49,305 nt of DNA. It comes from CAIVPM01 sp964615145 (GTDB lineage Bacteria; Bacteroidota; Bacteroidia; Chitinophagales; Chitinophagaceae). Below are positions 25,619 through 33,000 of the stretch, piece by piece; positions within the stretch are counted from its first letter, which is position 1; each line of letters opens with the position of its first letter. The notes beneath the pieces are model-generated. The model made no database searches, was not told where the DNA came from, and was given only the letters and a program-made list of their open reading frames with translations. The DNA is taken from contig CAZTOP010000019.1 in NCBI GenBank assembly GCA_964615145.1, forward strand, positions 1 to 49,305. The letters are read 5' to 3'. The position numbers and the translations under genes were made by a program.

Positions 25619-26019
25619 GTGCTGAAAATAAAATTAAAAAATTAGGAATATTTATGGATCATTCTGCTGCTCATTTAATAGAATTTCATTCTGATTCAAT
25701 TCAAACTACTGAAATCAAATCTGAATTTACACATCTAATAAAAAATGATAGTTTGAGCAGAAGTGAATATACGATGCATAACAAAGAGCAACAACAAGAA
25801 GCTGTATTCTATAAAAAGTTAGCTGTTGTAATCAAAGACTATAATGATGTACTGTTATTTGGTCCTACTGAAGCTAAGATAGAGCTATACAATATTTTGA
25901 AGTTAGATAAAGAATTTGAAAAAATAAATATCACTTTAAAGCAAGCAGATAAAATGACCGATAATCAACAACACGCTTTTGTTAAGGAGTATTTTGAATT
26001 GCACAAAAAAAATACCTAA
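25615..26019 (+). CDS. Possible eRF1-like (baeRF-type) small protein
   Basis: 134 residues, soluble. KKLGIFMDHSAAHLIEFHSD, VVIKDYNDVLLFGPTEAKIEL and the end QADKMTDNQQHAFVKEYF have the layout of bacterial proteins related to the eRF1/Pelota middle domain and the host-attachment family: a first strand with Asp, then a late strand with FGPxxAK. This is inferred from motif order, not a database match. Such proteins are thought to act on stalled or resting ribosomes, which would suit the setting beside dps. Coupled to the preceding gene by a 4-base overlap. Confidence 0.6.
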   Translation: MSAENKIKKLGIFMDHSAAHLIEFHSDSIQTTEIKSEFTHLIKNDSLSRSEYTMHNKEQQQEAVFYKKLAVVIKDYNDVLLFGPTEAKIELYNILKLDKEFEKINITLKQADKMTDNQQHAFVKEYFELHKKNT

Positions 26020-26048
26020 AGTATTACATAAAAATAAAAATTATCACA

Positions 26049-26219
26049 ATGTCATCTACACAAATTGGATTAGTTGCTGTTTGTATTCTAGCTGTAATTT
26101 TTTATATCGTTTTATTTCATAAAAATCGATTAACAAATCATCATCAAGATTTAAAGGATGAAGTTATTGAATCTATAATTAATGAACATGATTTTGAAAA
26201 AGTAGAAAACGAAGCGTAA
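26049..26219 (+). CDS. 56-residue single-pass membrane protein
   Basis: One N-terminal membrane helix (IGLVAVCILAVIFYIVLF, about 6-23) followed by a short charged tail (DLKDEVIESIINEHDFEKVE). ATG at 26049, TAA at 26217-26219; 29 bases after the eRF1-like gene. No family recognised. Consistent reading frame, spacing and acidic tail argue it is real. Confidence 0.65.
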   Translation: MSSTQIGLVAVCILAVIFYIVLFHKNRLTNHHQDLKDEVIESIINEHDFEKVENEA

Positions 26220-26337
26220 ACATAAATTTTAAAATATTAATTACATTATCTAATAATTCATTGTATAAAACTCTGGAATATTAAGCAAGCAACATTATAA
26301 CTTAAAAATTCTTTCACAAATTCTAATGTATAGTTAA

Positions 26338-26532
26338 ATGGATAAAATGGATACGACAAACATCAACGGCAGCTGGAACGAACAAAAGGGAAAGCTTAAA
26401 CAAAAATTTGCAGTACTTACAGATAATGATTTAATGTTTTTAGAAGGTAAAAAAGATGAGATGTTAGGAAAACTTCAGATTAAGCTAGGTAAAACAAGGG
26501 ATGAATTAATCAAATTAATTAATGAATTATAA
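26338..26532 (+). CDS. CsbD-family stress protein
   Basis: 64 residues with the CsbD pattern GSWNEQKGKLKQKFAVLTDNDL, then FLEGKKDEMLGKLQIKLG. Small soluble protein of the general stress response in Bacillus (sigma-B controlled) and abundant in stationary Gram-negatives; biochemical role unknown. ATG 26338; a second ATG at 26347 is possible. The 118-base gap before it holds ATTATAACTTAA, a weak partial match to the first box of the bipartite element, without the second box at 30 bases. Confidence 0.88.
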   Translation: MDKMDTTNINGSWNEQKGKLKQKFAVLTDNDLMFLEGKKDEMLGKLQIKLGKTRDELIKLINEL

Positions 26533-26559
26533 TTATTAAATAACAATCAAAAAGGAAAA

Positions 26560-27015
26560 ATGAAAAAAACAGTTTTTACAAGTCTATTGATAATCGCAAT
26601 AGCAGCAGCCAGTTTAACCAGTTGTACATCTTCTGAACAAAAAGTTGAAAATGCAGAAAACAAAGTGTTAGATGCTAAAGAGAATTTAAAGGAAGTAAAA
26701 AAAGACTCTACTGTTGCAGCTCAAAAGCAAGCAACAATTGTTGAGTGGAAAATATTTAAAAATGCTGCTGAAGCTACAATTAAAAATAATAAAATCCGTA
26801 TTGATCAATTAAAAGAAAAACTGAAAAGTGCAGGATTGGCAACTGCTGCAGTATATTCAAAAAGTATCGATGATATGGAAATGCAAAATCAGAATTTGAA
26901 ACTAAAAATTGAAAATTACGAAAAAAGCAATACAGATTGGGAGTCATTTAAAGCTTCATTTAATAGCGACGTAAATGCTCTTGGGCAGGCATTAAAAGAT
27001 TTTACTATAAAATAA
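26560..27015 (+). CDS. Coiled-coil lipoprotein of unknown function
   Basis: 151 residues: lipoprotein signal with lipobox SLTSC (C22), a heptad-rich helix beginning VENAENKVLDAKENLKEVK, and a second coiled coil (about 90-125). The whole mature protein is helical and charged, like Lpp- or YtxH-type spacers between membrane and cell wall. 27 bases after the CsbD gene; a hairpin terminator follows at 27059. Confidence 0.75.
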   Translation: MKKTVFTSLLIIAIAAASLTSCTSSEQKVENAENKVLDAKENLKEVKKDSTVAAQKQATIVEWKIFKNAAEATIKNNKIRIDQLKEKLKSAGLATAAVYSKSIDDMEMQNQNLKLKIENYEKSNTDWESFKASFNSDVNALGQALKDFTIK

Positions 27016-27058
27016 TACAAAACAGTGTAAGGTTTAGTTTAGGGTTTAAAAGTAAAGC

Positions 27059-27090
27059 AAGGTGGGGCAACAACCCTGCCTTCTTTATTT
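27059..27090 (+). terminator. Hairpin terminator after the coiled-coil lipoprotein gene
   Basis: AAGGTGGG (27059-27066) pairs with CCCTGCCTT (27074-27082) with one bulged T and a 7-base loop, followed by a T-rich tract (TTCTTTATTT). It lies in the 93-base gap before the iron-permease-like gene, which may depend on read-through. Confidence 0.55.
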
Positions 27091-27108
27091 ACATACAAAT
27101 CAAAAAAA

Positions 27109-27510
27109 ATGAAAAAAATATACCATCAAATTGAGATGCTTTTTGAAAAAGTAACAGCCATAATAACAATTATTCTTGGCAATTCAATCACGTTTATTAT
27201 AGTGCTTGCTATTACAATTTATTGGTTTTGTAATAAACAGTTTTATTCTCAGGGCATACACGATAGTATAAGAGATATGATTCACGGAATTACTTTCTTA
27301 AGTCTATTTATCATACAAAAATCATTTAATCGGTTTTCTGGTTCATTGCATTTAAAAGTAAATGAATTAATGGCATCACATAAGCCAGCAAATAATGCTT
27401 TAATAAACGTAGAGGAGAAAACTGAAAAAGAAATAAGTATATTATCAAAGATATATGCTGATATGTCACAGCGAGCCAATAAAATCAAGTCAAAACCAAG
27501 AATCATATAA
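27109..27510 (+). CDS. Low-affinity iron permease-like small membrane protein
   Basis: 133 residues with two membrane segments (about 14-40 and 55-72), the HGITFLSLFIIQKSFNRFSG motif and the helix ending ALINVEEKTEKEISIL. This is the standard bacterial form of the low-affinity iron permease domain family (PF04120), half the size of yeast Fet4. Transport has not been shown for these bacterial forms. Its last codons overlap the upstream box of bipartite element copy 3, so the element is embedded in coding sequence here. Confidence 0.8.
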   Translation: MKKIYHQIEMLFEKVTAIITIILGNSITFIIVLAITIYWFCNKQFYSQGIHDSIRDMIHGITFLSLFIIQKSFNRFSGSLHLKVNELMASHKPANNALINVEEKTEKEISILSKIYADMSQRANKIKSKPRII

Positions 27511-27532
27511 CTATTATCAATAATACTGTAAT
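27497..27532 (+). promoter_or_regulatory. Bipartite promoter-like element, copy 3
   Basis: GAATCATATAACTATT (27500-27515) matches the first box from its fourth base on (the TGT before it is CAA), and TGTAAT starts at 27527, exactly 30 bases after the box origin at 27497. It overlaps the stop codon of the iron-permease-like gene and ends 52 bases before the ATG of the OmpA-TSP3 gene. Confidence 0.65.
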
Positions 27533-27584
27533 AGCTACAACATTGTGTTAATGCACTTTTGCATATAACAATTAAAAAATTAAA

Positions 27585-29138
27585 ATGAAAAAATTATTAC
27601 TTCTATTATGCATAACTTTTGCATTAAATTCTAATTCACAAACGGTCGATAAAAAATGGAATATTGGTTTTCATGCTGGAGTAAGCCAATATAATGGCGA
27701 TCTTGGCAATGATTTTTATAGTACAAATATGCATGCTTTCGGTGTTGGAGGCATTTCGATTTCTAGATATTTAGGCGAACATTTTGCACTAGATTTTATA
27801 TCGCACAAAGGACGTATAGGTATTGATAGACCAGCACCAGCCAGCAGCTTTAGAAGCAGTTTTACTTCTTTGCTTATGAATCTTCGATTCAATTTCTTTA
27901 ATAGCAATGCAACTGTAAATCCTTATTTATTTGTTGGCGGTGGTGGAATTCTATTTGATAAAAATATTGATTTAGGCAAAGATAATATTGCTAAAAAAAT
28001 GGATTTTGCAGCACCTGCTTTTGGAGCAGGTTTTAACATTAAATTAGGACCAGTTGTAACTTTTAATATACAAGAAACATTCATAAACTCTAACAGTGAC
28101 TCAAGAGATGGAAATAGTATTAGTAAAGGCAATGATATGTACTTATTTCATACAGCTGGCTTAACTTTTAGTATTGGCAAAAAGAAAGATGCTGATAAAG
28201 ATGGCGTGTCTGATAGAAATGATAAATGTCCAAATACGCCTGCTGGCTTAATTGTAGATGCTAGAGGTTGCCCACTTGATAAAGATAATGATGGTATCCC
28301 TGATTATTTGGATGCTTGCCCAGATGTTGCAGGATTAGCAGCATTTAAAGGTTGCCCAGATAAAGATGGTGATGGTATTGCTGATAAAGACGATCGTTGC
28401 CCAGATGTTGCTGGATCAATGGCATTGCAAGGTTGCCCAGATAAAGATGGTGATGGAATAGCAGATATTGATGATAGATGTCCTGATATTGCTGGTTCAA
28501 AAGAATTGAAAGGATGTCCCGATACTGACAAGGATGGTGTTGCAGATATTGATGATAAATGTTCTGGTACAAAATATGGTTACAAAGTTGATATTAATGG
28601 TTGTCCATTAGATAATGATAATGACGGTGTGGTGAATGAAGAAGACCGTTGCCCAAATGCTGCTGGCCCACAAAGTTTAAAAGGTTGCCCAGATACTGAT
28701 GGTGATGGTGTTCCAGATATTGATGATCGTTGCCCTAAAGTAAAAGGTACTATAGCAAATAAAGGATGCCCGGAATTTGCAAAAGAAGATGTAATAAAAA
28801 TTACAAGAATTGCAAGTAAAATTTTCTTTGAAAACAACAGCGATAAATTAAAAGTTGCTTCACTTGTACAATTAGATGAACTAGCTGCGATTCTAAATAA
28901 ATATGAAGCCTCAAATTTAACAGTTGAGGGGCATACAGACAATGTTGGTGGAAATGACTTTAACTTGACTTTGTCGCAGAAAAGAACAGAATCTGTAAAA
29001 AAATATTTAGCAACAAAAGGAATAAATGAGTCTCGTTTAACTGCAACTGGTTTTGGTGAAACCAGACCTATAGCTAACAATAAAACCTCTCTTGGACGTG
29101 CAAAAAACAGAAGAGTCGAATTAAAAACTTCTTACTAG
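27585..29138 (+). CDS. OmpA-family protein with seven thrombospondin type 3 repeats
   Basis: 517 residues: signal peptide (1-19), an eight-strand-like beta-barrel (about 22-200), seven TSP3-type calcium-binding repeats (about 201-398, each with DxDxDGxxDxxDxCP and ending in GCP), and an OmpA peptidoglycan-binding domain (about 405-517, FFENNSDKL, GHTDNVGGNDFNLTLSQKR, RAKNRRVEL). It links outer membrane to cell wall; the repeats make a rigid calcium-stiffened stalk. Repeats 3 and 4 are close to identical, repeat 5 is longer and has lost its CP (CSGTKYG). Preceded by element copy 3, followed by a strong terminator, so probably monocistronic. Confidence 0.93.
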   Translation: MKKLLLLLCITFALNSNSQTVDKKWNIGFHAGVSQYNGDLGNDFYSTNMHAFGVGGISISRYLGEHFALDFISHKGRIGIDRPAPASSFRSSFTSLLMNLRFNFFNSNATVNPYLFVGGGGILFDKNIDLGKDNIAKKMDFAAPAFGAGFNIKLGPVVTFNIQETFINSNSDSRDGNSISKGNDMYLFHTAGLTFSIGKKKDADKDGVSDRNDKCPNTPAGLIVDARGCPLDKDNDGIPDYLDACPDVAGLAAFKGCPDKDGDGIADKDDRCPDVAGSMALQGCPDKDGDGIADIDDRCPDIAGSKELKGCPDTDKDGVADIDDKCSGTKYGYKVDINGCPLDNDNDGVVNEEDRCPNAAGPQSLKGCPDTDGDGVPDIDDRCPKVKGTIANKGCPEFAKEDVIKITRIASKIFFENNSDKLKVASLVQLDELAAILNKYEASNLTVEGHTDNVGGNDFNLTLSQKRTESVKKYLATKGINESRLTATGFGETRPIANNKTSLGRAKNRRVELKTSY

Positions 29139-29180
29139 TAATAATAGTCGTGGTTAATGATGGTTATTTTTAGTGTGATT

Positions 29181-29210
29181 GAGCCCCCTTGAAAAAGGTG
29201 GCTCTTTTTT
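29181..29210 (+). terminator. Rho-independent terminator after the OmpA-TSP3 gene
   Basis: GAGCC-C-CCTT (29181-29190) pairs with AAGG-T-GGCTC (29194-29203) around a short GAAA-type loop, followed by six Ts. One internal mismatch. Typical strong intrinsic terminator. Confidence 0.85.
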
Positions 29211-29367
29211 AATTAAAACTTCTCGATTAAAATAATAAGTTAGTATCAGAAAAGTTTAAAAACTATTTTAATTGTCATTGCCAAATAAATAATAAAAATG
29301 TTTGTATGGATTAATAAGTGTAAGTTCAAGCAATTGTAAAAAGCAATATCGTTAATAAAAAAATAAT

Positions 29368-29928
29368 ATGAAAATTTATGTAAAACATATGGCTTGTGAA
29401 AGCTGTAAAGTGCTTGTAAGAGAAGCTTTAGTTGAGCTTAATTTAACGCCATTAAAAGTTGAGCTAGGTGAAATAGAAACAAAGGAAGATATGACTGATG
29501 AAGACAAAGCTTCTTTGAATCACAAAATAAAAAAAGCAGGTCTTGAACTGTTAGAAAATAAAACAAGCAGGTTATTAGAAAAAATTAAGCAATCAATGGT
29601 TGCTTATGTTTATCATTCCGATGAAAAGCCTACCAGTAGTTTTTCTGATTATATTAGTAAACAGCTGAATCATAGTTATGGTTATTTGGCAAATTTTTTT
29701 TCAGAAGTAGAGGCTATAACTATTGAACAGTATATTATAGCTATGAAGATTGAACGCGTTAAGGAATTAATTATGCTTGAAGATGCATCTATTAAAGAGA
29801 TATCTTATCTTCTTCATTATAGCAGTCCTGCACATTTATCCAATCAGTTCAAAAAAGTAACAGGTTTAACACCCAGTCACTTTAAAGAACTTAAAGAAAA
29901 AAGGAGGTTGACTATTCAATCCATTTAA
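29368..29928 (+). CDS. AraC-family regulator with HMA-like MxCxxC domain
   Basis: 186 residues. The N-terminal region (about 1-75) reads like a heavy-metal-associated domain: IYVKHMACESCKVLVREAL has M8, C10 and C13 in MACESC, followed by LTPLKVELGEIE and KAGLELLENK in the order of the HMA beta-alpha-beta fold. The C-terminal AraC domain (about 100-180) has TIEQYIIAMKIERVKELI and SSPAHLSNQFKKVTGLTPSHFK. Close paralogue of the regulator at 19727-20350. Such proteins are frequent in Bacteroidota but I know of no characterised member; sensing Cu(I), another soft metal or redox is the natural guess. Monocistronic, between the OmpA-TSP3 and tamB units. Confidence 0.88.
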   Translation: MKIYVKHMACESCKVLVREALVELNLTPLKVELGEIETKEDMTDEDKASLNHKIKKAGLELLENKTSRLLEKIKQSMVAYVYHSDEKPTSSFSDYISKQLNHSYGYLANFFSEVEAITIEQYIIAMKIERVKELIMLEDASIKEISYLLHYSSPAHLSNQFKKVTGLTPSHFKELKEKRRLTIQSI

Positions 29929-29998
29929 AATATCATTGAATTAATTTAATCTTCTGGATCTGTTTTGAAGTTTGTCTAATTTTAAACATGCTGTATTA

Positions 29999-30034
29999 TG
30001 TGAATGATACAACTAATTATTGCTGTTTTGTAAT
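29999..30034 (+). promoter_or_regulatory. Bipartite promoter-like element, copy 4
   Basis: TGTGAATGATACAACTAAT at 29999-30017 and TGTAAT from 30029, a 30-base offset. It ends 27 bases before the GTG start of tamB. It thus would drive the essential-type envelope genes tamB-tamL-yihY. Confidence 0.7.
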
Positions 30035-30061
30035 AGTTGCAGATAACTTAATGTCAATTTT

Positions 30062-33000
30062 GTGTTTCAAGATGTATGGAGTAAAGACATTAAATTGACT
30101 ATAAAAAGTACTTTTAAAAAGGCAAAAAAAATATTCTTGTACATTCTATGTTTTGTGCTGCTACTCTTTACTGCCCTAGTTATATTTCTTAACACTAATT
30201 ACGGAAAGAAATTTATTGGAAATAAAGTGCAAGCATACTTGCAAGAAAAAATTAAAGCAAAATTCGTTATTGGTTCCATTGATTATAGTTTCCCGAAAAG
30301 AGTTGAAATAAAAAACGTGTATTTGGAAGATTTGCAAAAAGACACATTACTCTATGGTGAAAGATTGGCTGTTGATTTGGATATGTTTAAATTGTTGTGG
30401 AGCGATATTGATATTCGCAAAATTGAACTCAAAAATATCAAAGCGAATATTTCCAGATCTGCAAATGATTCCAACTACAATTTTCAATTTTTAATTGATG
30501 CTTTCGCAAGTAAGAAAGCAAATACTGATCCCACTGCTACAAAAATTACTTTAAAAGGAGTAGTTTTAAATGGATTCACTTTAAATTTTATTGATAAATA
30601 CGCTGGCAATAATTTTTATACAACAGTAAAAAATTTAGATGTCACAGTTGATAAATTTCAACCTGACAAATTAGTGTTTGCCATTAATAAATTTAAAACA
30701 GATGGCATAAATTTTTCAATGCTGTCTTATGTTACAGCACATTCTTCAAAATACACAAATGAGGATTCTTCAAAAAATAATTTGCACCTTACTGTGAGTA
30801 AAGTTGAATTAGCTAATGTCAATTTTCAATTTGATGATAACAAATCACCACATCAAAAAGAAGGGTTCGATGCTGCACATATCAATGCAAAAAATATTAA
30901 AGCTAATGCTGAAAATGTTTTTTATTCTGCCGATAGTACAACAGGAATCATTAATCAATTTGCATTTACAGAGCAGAGTGATTTTGTACTCGATACTACT
31001 CACGCCAAAATTTTATATAGCAATAAAGGAATCACGGCAACTGAATTATTTATTAAAACACCTCAAAGTGTTTTGCAAAATTCTTTGCAATTTCAGTATG
31101 ATGATATTGCACAAATATTAACCAATCCAAAAAATACAACGCTATCAGCAATACTAAAAAATACAACAATTGCTGTGAATGATATTTATATTTTAATGCC
31201 TTCTGTAAAAAAGTATTTGCCAGAAAATAATTTTAAAAATAATCTTATCAATATTAATTCTGTAATAAGTGGAAACTTAGAGCAGATAAATATTCCATCT
31301 TTTGAATTGAAAGGTTTGTCAGGAAGTTCAGTAAATACAAAAGCAATTTTATATAATGTTACTGACTCGGTAAAACTGGCGTATGATATTACAGTTTTTA
31401 ATACGCACATTTTAAAAAATGATTTACTGAAGTTTCTTCCAGATAATAATTATGTTGGCGAACTTCCTGCTGATTTAATTTTAAGTACACACGTTAATGG
31501 AAACAAGCAAAACAGCATTATTGATATTAATACAAACAGCAATCTGTTTAAGTTTATTGGAAAAGCAGACATAAAAAATATTGATAAACCGGCAACACTT
31601 AAATACAATATTTCAATTGCTGATGCAAGGGTTGAAAAAAGTTTTATCACAAAATTTATTCCCACCAATTCCATCCCACCATCTATAAAATTGCCCAACA
31701 CCATTTTGTTTAAAGGGTCTTTAAAAGGTGATATGAACAATGTGGCACCAGATCTAGTATTGAATGGAACTTATGGAATGATAAGTGCAAAAGGGTATGT
31801 AAATGATTTTCAAAATAAGGATGCAGCTAAATATGATATTTATTTTACAACAAAAGATTTTGCTGTTGGTAAATTATTATCACAAGATAGTTTGTTAGGA
31901 AATGTAAATTTATCTGTAACTGCAAAAGGAACTGGATTTGATTATAAAAAAATGCATTCCGTTTTCGATGTCAAAATACAAAAAGCTTTTATAAAAGATT
32001 ACACCTACAATAATGTTAATGTTAAAGCAGATTTGATAGCAGGAAAACTTTCATCAATTGGTAGTATCAATGATGCGAACGTGCAAATGCAATATACAGC
32101 AGCAGCAAACCTTTCAGGTAAATATCCATCAAATGTAGTAGCAACAATTATGATGGATACTTTACAGTTGAAACAACTTCATTTGTATAATGATACATTG
32201 AATGCATCTTTCAAGATGTTTGTAAAAGCAGATGATTTGAATCCAAAGAATTTGAATTTTTATACTTTAATTGATTCTTCAAGATTAACAGTAAAAAATA
32301 AAAACTATTTGTTGGATTCTATTTCTGTAAGAGCATTGGCTGCCAGTGGAAAAAATGACATCACTTTCAAATCACCATTAGCAGATATTATAGTTGAAGG
32401 AAGTTTTGATTATGATAAAATCAGTCAGTCTTTATTGCAATATATTGATAAATATTATGATGTTCTATCTACACCAAATCAAAATTTACCACCTCAGCAA
32501 GTTGCAATAAATGGTATAATAAAAAAGCATCAGTTAGTTACCGATTTAATACAAGGCTTAACCTATGAAGCAATAAAATTTGATGGAAAATATAATTCGC
32601 AAGGTAGTGATAGTTCCTTAAGTTTTCATAGCTCAATACCTAAACTCTCTTATCAATCTTATTTGGTTGATAGCTGCAAAATCAACATCAATTCATTTAA
32701 TAATAAAATTGATTATGCACTAGATTTTGCTTCACTTCATTATAACAACAATACTTTCTATGCTTCAACTATAAAAGGCAATTTGGCAAATGATAGCCTG
32801 CATATTATTGTATTAACTAAAGACAAAAAAAATAATGACCAGTTTGGAATTAGTGCATCGGTTATTGCAAAAGAAAAAACATATTCCCTCTCATTAAAAA
32901 ATGATTTGTTATTGAACTATCAAAAATGGAATGTATCACCAAATAACAAAATCAGTTACTCACCACAAGGAATTTTAGTGAAAGATTTCTTTCTAGAAAA

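Noticed and set aside
26290..26320. Weak element-like sequence before the CsbD gene (ATTATAACTTAA)
   Set aside because: The first box has mismatches and the second box is not at 30 bases. Left as a note only.
28183..28780. Direct DNA repeats that look like a CRISPR-type or minisatellite array
   Set aside because: They encode the in-frame thrombospondin type 3 repeats of the OmpA protein; no spacers or constant repeats.
28304..29080. Long minus-strand ORFs opposite the OmpA-TSP3 gene
   Set aside because: Antisense shadows created by the repeat codon pattern; they have no plausible protein features.
31174..31209. A further apparent copy of the bipartite element inside tamB (TGTGAATGATAT, then TGTAAA at 30 bases)
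   Set aside because: It is inside coding sequence, encodes VND residues in a repeated protein pattern, and lacks the AA of the first box core at positions 13-14. Likely chance.
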